From Trebonia sp. (GTDB lineage: Bacteria > Actinomycetota > Actinomycetes > Streptosporangiales > Streptosporangiaceae): 11,641 nt of DNA. A program made the position numbers and the translations under genes. The stretch lies in contig JASHPP010000469.1 in the NCBI GenBank assembly GCA_030038035.1, positions 1-11,641 on the forward strand, written 5' to 3'. The notes under the pieces were generated by a model. The model was not told the DNA's origin. It made no database searches and saw nothing but the letters and a program-made list of their open reading frames with translations. Each line of letters starts with the position of its first letter. Within the stretch, counting starts at the first letter, position 1. Shown here piece after piece: positions 5,388 to 11,641 of this stretch.

Positions 5388-7110
5388 GGACAGGTTGCCC
5401 GGTGTCTGCGTCATATTCTGCCGTACGCCCGCCCGATATACCAGCGCCGCCGCCTAGAAAACCTCGCCGGCGCGCGAACATGACCAGCGCGGCGAGCCCC
5501 GTGATCGCCACGCCCGTCCACATGACGTAGTCGCCTGCCCGGTCGTAGAACGTGCGGTCGGACCCGGCCGGGAGCGCCAGCCCGACGGTCACGACGCCAT
5601 GCCCCGACTGGCCCAGCGATGCCAGCTGCCTGCCGCGCGCGTCGTAGGCGACCGTGTCCCCGGTCAGCGCCGCCTGCACCACCGGGCGGCCGGTCTCCGC
5701 GGCGCGCAGCGCGCCGAGCGACGCGTGCTGATCCGGCCCCCACGTGCCCTGGAAGGTCGCGGTCGACGACTGGTAGACGATCAGCTCGGCGCCGAGGTCG
5801 GCGTCCACCCGGGACATGTCGGGGAACGCCGACTCGAAGCAGATCAGCACGCCGATCGGCAGCGGCTGCCCGGCCCGGTCGACGGCCTGCAGCAGGTGCG
5901 CGCCGGTTCCCGGCGTCATGTTCGACCCCGCCGCCTTGCTGATCCTGGTGAGCCAGCCGAGTTCCTGCCGGAACGGGATGTACTCGCCGAACGGGACCAG
6001 CCGCGTCTTGACGTAGACCCCCTCGATCCCGGCCGGGCTGACCAGCACCGCCCACTTCTCGTGCCCCTTGCCCGGCGGGGTCGTGTCCTGGCTGACCAGG
6101 ATCTCGGCTCCGTCCTTCGCGGACAGCGCCTCGATCTGGCGCAGCGTCGCGCGGTCGGCCGCCGTGGTACCGGTGAGGTCGACGCTGATGCTGCTCTCGC
6201 CCCAGACGATCAGGTCGGGCCTGACCCCGTCAATCCTGCCGCCTGTGCTCAGCTGAGCGGTCAGCTGTTCGCTGGCGTCGGCTTGGTGCTCCGCGACCAC
6301 GCCCGGCTGCACCATCGCGACGGTGACCTCGCGGACCGCCGGGAACGGCGGGGTGAGCGCGAACGCCAGCGGCCCGGATCCGGCGGCGGCGGCGAGCGCC
6401 GCGACGCCGGCGGCCGCGAGCGGTAGCCGGCGCGCCGGCGCGCCGGTGCCGGGGACGAGCCGGGCTGGCGCCGTCGCGCCCAGGATGACCGCGATCGCGA
6501 CGTTGGCCATCACCAGGGCGACGCTGACCAGCCACACTCCCCCGACGGCCGCGAGCGCGAGCACCGCGGGATGCTGCCACTGCGACGCGCCGTACAGGTC
6601 CCAGGGCCCGCCGAGTCCCTGGTAGGAGCGGATCCACTCAGGGATCAGCCAGCAGCTCGGGACCACGACAAGCGCCCCGGCGAACCGCGGCAACGAGACC
6701 GGCGGGCGCAGCAGCTGCCTGACGGCGACCGCGAACGGCGACCACATCCAGCCCATGACCGCGCCGAGCAGCAGCAGCCCTGGCCCGATCTCGGGCGTCA
6801 TCCAGTACAGCATCGCGATCAGGTACCCGGCGCCGAACCACCAGCCGCGGGCGACGGCCTCGCGGACCGAGCCCGCGCGCATGAACAGCACCATGCCGGG
6901 CACCAGCGCGAACCACGCCAGGTATGACAGGCTGGGCTCAGGGAACACCAAAACGGGGGGCAGCCCGCCAGCCAGGAACGACAGCCACCGCGCCGGGTAC
7001 CGGAACGGCCGCACGATCGCACGGCGAAACGTCACGGTTCCATTGTCGGCCACACGGCGCATACCGCGCCACGCCGAGGCTAAACCGAGGCTAAACTCAG
7101 CACCCTGCAT
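5380..7110 (-). CDS. lnt: Apolipoprotein N-acyltransferase (Lnt)
   Basis: This is an integral membrane enzyme that adds the third acyl chain to the N-terminal Cys of lipoproteins, taking the acyl group from phospholipid; the catalytic domain faces the outside of the membrane. It has 576 residues if the ATG at 7110 is used. Several hydrophobic helices fill residues about 43-250 (LAWFALVPGMVLF, LLLLGAVMGWMWSPFAV, LIPEWIRSYQGLGGPWDLYG). A nitrilase-type domain follows (262-515), and a last helix lies at 531-546. The nitrilase triad is visible as Glu305 (WGESS), Lys368 (YVKTRLVPFGEY, with a supporting Glu376) and Cys424 (ICFESAFPD). The start is unsure: ATG 7062 and GTG 7035 are alternatives, none has a good ribosome-binding site, and the first 25 residues look poorly conserved. 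DUF3145 and SDR follow in the same direction. Confidence 0.92.
   Translation of the reverse strand: MQGAEFSLGLASAWRGMRRVADNGTVTFRRAIVRPFRYPARWLSFLAGGLPPVLVFPEPSLSYLAWFALVPGMVLFMRAGSVREAVARGWWFGAGYLIAMLYWMTPEIGPGLLLLGAVMGWMWSPFAVAVRQLLRPPVSLPRFAGALVVVPSCWLIPEWIRSYQGLGGPWDLYGASQWQHPAVLALAAVGGVWLVSVALVMANVAIAVILGATAPARLVPGTGAPARRLPLAAAGVAALAAAAGSGPLAFALTPPFPAVREVTVAMVQPGVVAEHQADASEQLTAQLSTGGRIDGVRPDLIVWGESSISVDLTGTTAADRATLRQIEALSAKDGAEILVSQDTTPPGKGHEKWAVLVSPAGIEGVYVKTRLVPFGEYIPFRQELGWLTRISKAAGSNMTPGTGAHLLQAVDRAGQPLPIGVLICFESAFPDMSRVDADLGAELIVYQSSTATFQGTWGPDQHASLGALRAAETGRPVVQAALTGDTVAYDARGRQLASLGQSGHGVVTVGLALPAGSDRTFYDRAGDYVMWTGVAITGLAALVMFARRRGFLGGGAGISGGRTAEYDADTGQPVPS
7074..7095. repeat. Tandem 11-bp repeat at the lnt 5' end
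   Basis: Two perfect head-to-tail copies of ccgaggctaaa (plus strand, 7074-7084 and 7085-7095; TTTAGCCTCGG on the lnt strand) lie between the longest possible lnt start (7110) and its next candidates (7062, 7035). If lnt starts downstream, these repeats sit in the lnt promoter or leader region, divergent from the membrane-protein gene. Confidence 0.8.
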
Positions 7111-7124
7111 GATTCGCGCACTCG

Positions 7125-10100
7125 CTACGTTCTGTCGTCGCTAGCCGCCGAGGGAAATTCTTGACGCACCTGGATCGCATGCCGCGGCGTGCGGATGACC
7201 AGAATCCGGCGCCCGGGTGGTGGCGGGAGCGGGCCGCGTACGTCGCCGGCCTCGTCCGCGAGCTGTTCCCTGAGCCGGCGCGCGGGGGCAAAGGGCCCCT
7301 CTCGCAGCGTCGCATGGTCGTCGCGGCCTATGTCGCCGCGCTCGCCGCGGGAACCCTGGTGCTGCTCGGACGGGTACCGGGCACGCCCGCCTGGGCCGGC
7401 ATCTACGCGGACGACTACAACACCTACCTCATCCAGGCGCTGGAGCACCCCTGGTCGCACCTGCTGACGCCGCACAACGGGTACCTGACGATCCCCGAGC
7501 AGCTGATCGGCCAAGGGGCGGCCATGCTGCCGCTGCCGGACGCGGCGCTGTTCTTCGCCGTCACCGGCGCGGTCATCGCGTCCGCGTGCGCGTTGTTTGT
7601 CTTGCGCGCCAGCGCCGGGCACATCCGCTCGCCGTGGCTGCGCGGCCTGCTTGGCCTGGCCGTCGTGCTGCTGCCCGTCGCGCCGATGGAGGTCGCCGAC
7701 AGCGGCGTCGACACGTGCTGGTACCTGTTGTTCGCGCTGTTCTGGGCGATCCTGTGGCGCCCGCGGACGCGGACGGGCATCGCCCTCGCGGCGCTGATCG
7801 GGTTCACCGCGGTCATCTCCAACGCGCTCGCCCTCGTCTTCGCGCCGCTGCTGCTGCTGCGCGTCATCGCGCTGCCCCGGCTGCGCGAGCACGGCGTGAC
7901 CGTCGGCTGGGCGGTCGGCGCGCTCGTGCAGGCGCCATGGGTCTACCAGACGCTCTTCGACGGGCACTCGCGGGTGTCGAAGCTGGCGACGCCCGGCCAG
8001 GCGGTCGCGTTCTACGGTCACGAAGTCGTGCTGCCCTCGATCAGCTGGCACCTGTCGTGGTGGATACGGGACCAGGTGGGGGTGAACGCCGGCACGCTGA
8101 TCGTCGGGTGCTTCCTCGCGGTCATCTTCGGCTGGGCGCTGCTCACGCAGCCGCGGCCGGCCAAGATCTTCGTCCTGGTGGCGCTGGCCGGCGGGTTCGT
8201 GCTCACGATCGCGTCCGTCACCGCGACCTGGCAGGCCACCGTGCTGCCGGTCACCCCGACGGCCGAGCACGGCTCCAGGTACACCGTTGTCCCCATCCTG
8301 CTGCTCGACGCCGCCGCCATCGTCGCCGTGGACTGGTTCGTCCGTGAGGTCCGCGGGACCCGCGTCCGCGGCGCGCGCGTTCGCGGCGTCCGCGGCCGCA
8401 CGGCCGCGGTGGCGGCGGCCACCGCACTGGTCGCCGTCCTGGCATTCGGCTGGATCGCCGACTACCGCTTCGCGGGCCTTCGCGCCACGGTGCCCGCCTG
8501 GGCGCCCATCGCGGCCGCGTGGCTGCGCACCTGCGGCGGCGATCCGCAGCGGATCCTGACCGTGCAAGCCCAGGCGGGCATCATCTCGAAGATTCCCTGC
8601 GCCAACATACGCGGGTAACCCGGTGCGGCGCAGGGCGGCCAGGGCCGCCTCGACCCGGTCCGCGTCGGCCGCGCAGTCCATCTTCTTGTACAGCGTCAGC
8701 GCCTGCGTGTAATGCCCGGCGGCCCTTTCCGCGTCGCCTTGCAGGCCGTAGGTGTGCGCTATGCCGGTGAGCGCGTCGGCCTCGTCCTTGCCCGCCGCGA
8801 TGTGGCGGGCAAGGACGAGGCATTCGGTGTAGCGTTCCCGTGCCGCCGCGGCGTCGCCCGCCGCGGCCAGCAACGCCGCGTAGTTGTTCAGCGTCTCGGC
8901 TAGGCCGCCGGCGTCGTTCAGCTCCCGGAACAGGTCGAGCGCCTCCGACAGGTACCTGGCGGCCGCCGCGTCGTCCCCGGCTTGCCTGGTCACGGAGCCC
9001 AGGACGGCCAGCGCGCCCGCCCGGCCGCGGCGGTCGCCGAGGCCGGTGTAGGCGCGCAGCGCCGCGGACAGGTGCTCGGCCGCCGTGCCGAGCGCGCCGG
9101 TGTCGCGGTGCACGCCGCCGAGGTAGAGCAGGCAGTTGGCCTCCCCGGTCGGGTCGCCGAGGTCGCGGTTGATCTCCAGCGCCGCGGTCAGGGACGCCGC
9201 CGCCGCGTCGAGCGCCCCGCGCGCCCACTGGACGCCGCCAAGGTATGCCAGCGTCGACGCCTCGCCGGTGCGGTTCCCCGCGGCGCGGTAGCGGTCATGG
9301 GCTCGCGTCAGCGCCTCCTCGGCTTCGGTGAACATGCCGCGCTGGCGCAGCACGCTGCCGATTTCCGCGAGCGCGGCGGCCTCGCCGCGCGGGTCGGCGA
9401 GGGTGCGGAACGTGTCGAGGGCGGCGCGCAGGCCCGCTTCGGCCGCATCGTGTTCCCCGGTCAGCCGTTGCACGATGCCGAGTTCGACAAGGACGCCCGC
9501 CTGGCCGCGCCGGTCGCCGAGCGCGCGATAGCGGTCAAGCGCGCCGCACAGGCTGCTGTCCGCCTCCGCCAGCGCCCCGGTCTGCCGCGCGATGACGCCA
9601 CGATGCGCCAGCGCGCCCGCGGCGCCGCGGGCGTCGCCACGGGCGTCGGCCGCCGCCGCGACGGCGGAATCCAGGGTTCTCGCGATGGCCCAGGGTCCGT
9701 ACGCCCGCAGGTAGTGCGCGAGCGCGGCGGACAGCGCGACGGCGTGGGCGTAGCGGTCGTGTCCGAGGCAGTAGCGCACGGCCGCTTCCAGGCTGGGCAA
9801 TTCCGCGGCGAGCCATGCGCGTGCCTGCTGCGGGCCGTCGAAGGACGGCGCGAGGGTCGCCTCCGCGGGGGCGGCCCCCGCCGGCGCGACCGCCGCGGCC
9901 GGAGCGGGGAATGCCACGTCGGGCAGGCGGCGCTCCAGGCAGCGATCGGCCGCCAGCGCCGCGGACAGGTAGTAGTCAAGGACCCTGGTGATCGCGGCGT
10001 CCCTGTCGCCAGGCGCCAGGCCGGGCGGATCGGCGGTGAGCAGTCCCCGGGCGTGCACGCGGGCCAGGTCGTGCAGCCGGAAGCGGCCGCGGGCCGGCTG

Positions 10101-11306
10101 GCCGAGCAGGTTGTTGTCGACCAGGGACTCCAGCAGGCGCAGCGCGGTGTCCCCGTCACCGCCGTCGAGCGCGGCGGCGGCGTGCAGGTCGAAGTCCGGG
10201 CCGGGAACGAGCCCCGCGAGCAGGAACATGCGCCGGCCGCCGGCCGGCAGCTGCCGCAGCGAAATGTCGAAAACCGCGGCCAGGCTCCTGTCGTCGTCGC
10301 TCAGGTCCGCCAGCCGTCGCCGCTGGCGCAGCTGAGCGGTGACGGCCTCGACCGGCACGCTGCCGCGCTGCCGAAGCCGCGCGGCGACGATCCGGATGGC
10401 GAGCGGCAGGAACCCGCACAGCCGCACCGCCTCTGTCACGGCCGCCGGATCGTCCCCGGCGCGTTCCTGGCCGGCGATCCGGCGGAACAGCGCGACCGCG
10501 TCCGGCTCGCTGAGCACGTCAAGGCTGACGGGCTCGGCGTCGTCGAGGCCCTGGATCTTGCGGCGGCTCGTGACGATCACCAGGCAGCCCGACGTGCCCG
10601 GCAGCAGCGGGCGGACCTGCGCCGCGTCCACGGCGCTGTCGAGGACCACCAGGGTCCGCGTCCCGGCCAGGCGGCTGCGGTAGACGGCGGCACGCGCGGC
10701 CGGGTCGTCCGGGATGGCGTGGTCCGGCACGCCGAGCGACCGCAGCATCGAGGCGAGCGCTTCCGCGGGCGTGAGCGGGTCGAGCCCGGTGGTGTATCCG
10801 CGCAGGTCGAGGTAGAGCTGACCGTCGGGGTAGCGGTCCGCGAGCTGGTGGGCGGCGCGCAGCGCGAGCGTGGTCTTCCCGACCCCGCCCATCCCGTCGA
10901 TCGCGAACAGGCCGCCGGTGCCCGCGTCCCGCACCGCCGCGGTCAGCCGTTCCAGCTCGGCTTCGCGGCCAGTGAACGACGTGATGTCGCGCGGCAGCAA
11001 CCGGGGCGGCCGGGGCGGGCCTGGCTGGTCGGTGGGCACGAGGCCTGGCTGGATGCCTTCCCGGCCCGCGGCGATGAACCGCTCCCTGTCGGCGGCGGTG
11101 AGCCCGAGCGCGTCCGCGAGCGCTCCCAGTGTGTGCCGGTGCGGGAACCGGCTCCGTCCGCGTTCGATGTCGCTGATCGTCCGGACGGCCACTCCGGAGC
11201 GGTCGGCCAGGTCCTCCTGGGTGAGGCCAAGCGCCGACCGCCGCTGCCGCAATTGCCGGGCGAGGCTCTCCGGCCAGGCGAAACTTTGTTCCGCGCGCAC
11301 GCTCAC
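7125..11306 (-). CDS. XRE-HTH / NB-ARC / TPR (STAND-type) transcriptional regulator, no stop at expected end
   Basis: This is a large cytoplasmic signal-dependent regulator. An N-terminal XRE-type HTH (about 13-80, LGLTQEDLADRSGVAVRTISDIERG) should bind DNA. The NB-ARC ATPase has Walker A GMGGVGKTT (138-146), Walker B LVVLD (219-223), a GLPL-like FLPLAI (299-304) and LHDL (411-414) in the MHD position. About eight or nine TPR units follow, from roughly 525 to 890. This AfsR-like layout lacks the SARP domain. Coding quality is strong from 11306 to about 8619 (896 residues). The expected stop is missing and the frame runs on to 7125 (1393 residues); those last 497 residues mirror the membrane-protein gene and are probably not real protein sequence. 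A one-base shift near 8620-8640 would end the protein at 8581. The start is GTG 11306 with a poor ribosome-binding site; GTG 11300 is an alternative. Confidence 0.8.
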   Translation of the reverse strand: MSVRAEQSFAWPESLARQLRQRRSALGLTQEDLADRSGVAVRTISDIERGRSRFPHRHTLGALADALGLTAADRERFIAAGREGIQPGLVPTDQPGPPRPPRLLPRDITSFTGREAELERLTAAVRDAGTGGLFAIDGMGGVGKTTLALRAAHQLADRYPDGQLYLDLRGYTTGLDPLTPAEALASMLRSLGVPDHAIPDDPAARAAVYRSRLAGTRTLVVLDSAVDAAQVRPLLPGTSGCLVIVTSRRKIQGLDDAEPVSLDVLSEPDAVALFRRIAGQERAGDDPAAVTEAVRLCGFLPLAIRIVAARLRQRGSVPVEAVTAQLRQRRRLADLSDDDRSLAAVFDISLRQLPAGGRRMFLLAGLVPGPDFDLHAAAALDGGDGDTALRLLESLVDNNLLGQPARGRFRLHDLARVHARGLLTADPPGLAPGDRDAAITRVLDYYLSAALAADRCLERRLPDVAFPAPAAAVAPAGAAPAEATLAPSFDGPQQARAWLAAELPSLEAAVRYCLGHDRYAHAVALSAALAHYLRAYGPWAIARTLDSAVAAAADARGDARGAAGALAHRGVIARQTGALAEADSSLCGALDRYRALGDRRGQAGVLVELGIVQRLTGEHDAAEAGLRAALDTFRTLADPRGEAAALAEIGSVLRQRGMFTEAEEALTRAHDRYRAAGNRTGEASTLAYLGGVQWARGALDAAAASLTAALEINRDLGDPTGEANCLLYLGGVHRDTGALGTAAEHLSAALRAYTGLGDRRGRAGALAVLGSVTRQAGDDAAAARYLSEALDLFRELNDAGGLAETLNNYAALLAAAGDAAAARERYTECLVLARHIAAGKDEADALTGIAHTYGLQGDAERAAGHYTQALTLYKKMDCAADADRVEAALAALRRTGLPAYVGAGNLRDDARLGLHGQDPLRIAAAGAQPRGRDGRPGGHRGAKAREAVVGDPAECQDGDQCGGRRHRGRAAADAANARAADAGPADLTDEPVHGDDGGGVEQQDGDNGVPGAVLGRRGDRQHGGLPGRGDGRDREHEPAGQRHQDEDLGRPRLREQRPAEDDREEAPDDQRAGVHPHLVPYPPRQVPADRGQHDFVTVERDRLAGRRQLRHPRVPVEERLVDPWRLHERADRPADGHAVLAQPGQRDDAQQQQRREDEGERVGDDRGEPDQRREGDARPRPRAPQDRPEQREQQVPARVDAAVGDLHRRDGQQHDGQAKQAAQPRRADVPGAGAQDKQRARGRDDRAGDGEEQRRVRQRQHGRPLADQLLGDRQVPVVRRQQVRPGVLQRLDEVGVVVVRVDAGPGGRARYPSEQHQGSRGERGDIGRDDHATLREGPFAPARRLREQLADEAGDVRGPLPPPPGRRILVIRTPRHAIQVRQEFPSAASDDRT
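7150..7154 (+). promoter_or_regulatory. Ribosome-binding site fixing a TTG start
   Basis: GAGGG at 7150-7154 is followed by a 6-nt AT-rich spacer and TTG at 7161. This is the best Shine-Dalgarno site near the 5' end of the membrane-protein gene and supports TTG over the in-frame ATG at 7179. Confidence 0.65.
7161..8618 (+). CDS. Polytopic membrane protein, possible GT-C-type glycosyltransferase
   Basis: This 485-residue protein has about ten hydrophobic helices (roughly 53-72, 130-150, 158-176, 185-199, 205-237, 245-262, 311-329, 335-354, 376-392, 414-431). After the first helix comes a loop with an acidic pair, IYADDYNTY (81-89), and LLTPHNGYLTIPEQL (101-115). An acidic pair in the first external loop is typical of lipid-sugar-using GT-C transferases, so that function is possible but unproven, and I cannot name a family. 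Residues 395-413 form a basic loop of RGxRV-type repeats. The end (ISKIPCANIRG) looks natural. The start is TTG with GAGGG upstream. The gene is divergent from lnt and convergent with the HTH-NB-ARC-TPR regulator, whose open frame runs antisense through its entire length in exact codon register. Confidence 0.8.
   Translation: MTHLDRMPRRADDQNPAPGWWRERAAYVAGLVRELFPEPARGGKGPLSQRRMVVAAYVAALAAGTLVLLGRVPGTPAWAGIYADDYNTYLIQALEHPWSHLLTPHNGYLTIPEQLIGQGAAMLPLPDAALFFAVTGAVIASACALFVLRASAGHIRSPWLRGLLGLAVVLLPVAPMEVADSGVDTCWYLLFALFWAILWRPRTRTGIALAALIGFTAVISNALALVFAPLLLLRVIALPRLREHGVTVGWAVGALVQAPWVYQTLFDGHSRVSKLATPGQAVAFYGHEVVLPSISWHLSWWIRDQVGVNAGTLIVGCFLAVIFGWALLTQPRPAKIFVLVALAGGFVLTIASVTATWQATVLPVTPTAEHGSRYTVVPILLLDAAAIVAVDWFVREVRGTRVRGARVRGVRGRTAAVAAATALVAVLAFGWIADYRFAGLRATVPAWAPIAAAWLRTCGGDPQRILTVQAQAGIISKIPCANIRG
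8390..8409. repeat. GC-rich 9-bp inverted repeat in the membrane-protein gene
   Basis: CCGCGGCCG (8390-8398) and CGGCCGCGG (8401-8409) are perfect inverted arms around a 2-bp centre. The repeat lies about 210 bp inside the 3' end of the membrane-protein gene and downstream of the regulator on the opposite strand. It could act as a hairpin terminator for run-on regulator transcripts, but GC-rich palindromes of this size can arise by chance here. Confidence 0.4.
8779..8821. repeat. Perfect 18-bp inverted repeat (7-nt loop) inside the TPR region
   Basis: GCCTCGTCCTTGCCCGCC (8779-8796) and GGCGGGCAAGGACGAGGC (8804-8821) are perfect reverse complements separated by gcgatgt. The element lies inside codons about 829-843 of the regulator (CLVLARHIAAGKDEAD), 160-200 bp before the end of its supported coding region. 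Any transcript across it can form a very stable hairpin. Confidence 0.9.
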
Positions 11307-11501
11307 CCGCCCGTGAATGCCCCGTTGCCCGCCGGGATCGTCCCGCTTCCCGCTGCCACCGCTTGTCCCTCATGTTCAGGCGCTGCCGGTATCCTAACCG
11401 CCGCTAATGTCGCGGGCTGCCCCCGAATGTGGGAAACCGGCAGAAATTCCCGTGGGTTGTCCTGCCTGGCCGTCCGTCCGGCGCGCCAGAATGCTGGACC
11501 C
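11307..11501. promoter_or_regulatory. Divergent intergenic region between regulator and lipoprotein
   Basis: This 195-bp gap must hold the promoters of both divergent genes. On the minus strand TAGGAT (11396-11391) is a plausible -10 box for the regulator, but no good -35 lies 16-18 bp upstream. No convincing promoter was found for the lipoprotein. Nothing palindromic stands out as an operator. Confidence 0.3.
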
Positions 11502-11641
11502 ATGCGAAAGATTCATCGTCATCCCGCGCCGGTTGCCGGCGCGATCCTCATGGCAGCGGCACTGGCCGGCTGCGGGGCCGCGGGGAGCTCCGCGGGCACG
11601 AGCGCCGCGACGGGGGCGGCGGCCGGCGCGAGCGCGCCGGC
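11502..11641 (+). CDS. Secreted lipoprotein, N-terminal part only
   Basis: 46 codons are visible before the window ends. The product begins with a lipoprotein signal peptide: basic MRKIHRH, a hydrophobic core AGAILMAAALAG, and the lipobox LAGC with the lipidated Cys at residue 24. A low-complexity Ser/Ala/Gly/Thr linker follows, which usually tethers a folded domain to the membrane. That domain lies outside the window, so the function is unknown. The ATG at 11502 has only a weak GGA upstream. The gene diverges from the HTH-NB-ARC-TPR regulator and may be controlled by it. As a lipoprotein it would be a substrate for prolipoprotein processing and for the Lnt encoded in this window. Confidence 0.75.
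   Translation, partial: MRKIHRHPAPVAGAILMAAALAGCGAAGSSAGTSAATGAAAGASAP

Noticed and set aside
6427..6446. A 20-bp perfect GC palindrome (CCGGCGCG-CCGG-CGCGCCGG) inside lnt.
   Set aside because: It is a simple CCGG/CGCG alternation in a coding linker, best explained by composition.
7424..8422. Several minus-strand open frames of about 64-147 codons within the membrane-protein gene.
   Set aside because: They are antisense shadows with biased Arg/Ala/Ser composition and no ribosome-binding sites.
9614..9633. A perfect 20-bp palindrome made only of G and C within the regulator gene.
   Set aside because: Low-complexity GC sequence encoding Ala/Arg/Gly makes such palindromes fairly likely by chance, and there is no loop or context suggesting function.
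11303..11503. A 66-codon minus-strand frame whose TGA overlaps the regulator's GTG start (GTGA), resembling a coupled leader peptide gene.
   Set aside because: There is no ribosome-binding site before its ATG, that ATG overlaps the lipoprotein's ATG on the other strand, and the composition is typical of non-coding GC-rich DNA.

Overview
The window is a piece of a very GC-rich actinobacterial chromosome. Evidence: third codon positions are almost all G or C; GTG and TTG starts are common; two actinobacterial marker families (DUF3145 and a DUF222/HNH protein) are present; and there is an HTH/NB-ARC/TPR regulator of the kind abundant in Streptomyces and Streptosporangiales-like genomes. The genus cannot be named from the sequence. 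No tRNA, rRNA, CRISPR array or insertion sequence was seen.

Layout. Positions 1-3369, minus strand: a DUF222/HNH nuclease-like gene, followed after only 17 bp by a two-gene split transketolase (N-terminal ThDP subunit, then C-terminal subunit, overlapping by 8 bp and leaving the window at position 1). Positions 3370-3519: an AT-rich regulatory stretch with a candidate promoter, a perfect palindrome and a terminator-like hairpin. Positions 3520-3786, minus: a small Cys-containing protein. Positions 3832-3863: overlapping inverted repeats. Positions 3886-5291, minus: an SDR oxidoreductase translationally linked to a DUF3145 protein. Positions 5380-7110, minus: apolipoprotein N-acyltransferase (Lnt). 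Positions 7161-8618, plus: a polytopic membrane protein with a GT-C-like look. Positions 11306 down to about 8619, minus: a large XRE-HTH/NB-ARC/TPR (STAND-type) regulator. Position 11502 to the right edge, plus: the start of a lipoprotein, divergent from the regulator.

How the genes may work together. The transketolase pair should form one heteromeric enzyme moving two-carbon units between sugars, but its GHPG motif is replaced. Lnt would act on lipoproteins such as the one at the right edge. The regulator is the natural candidate to control itself and the divergent lipoprotein gene, though this is inferred from position only.

Oddities. (1) The regulator frame has no stop where its TPR domain ends; it stays open for about 1.5 kb antisense through the convergent membrane-protein gene. 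(2) An 18-bp perfect inverted repeat with a 7-nt loop sits inside the TPR coding region. (3) Several short repeat or palindrome clusters lie exactly at gene borders: upstream of the HNH gene, between the SDR and the small protein, across the lnt stop codon, and at the lnt 5' end. I see no clear new defence or biosynthetic system. The strongest leads are the regulator's 3' end and the small-repeat clusters.
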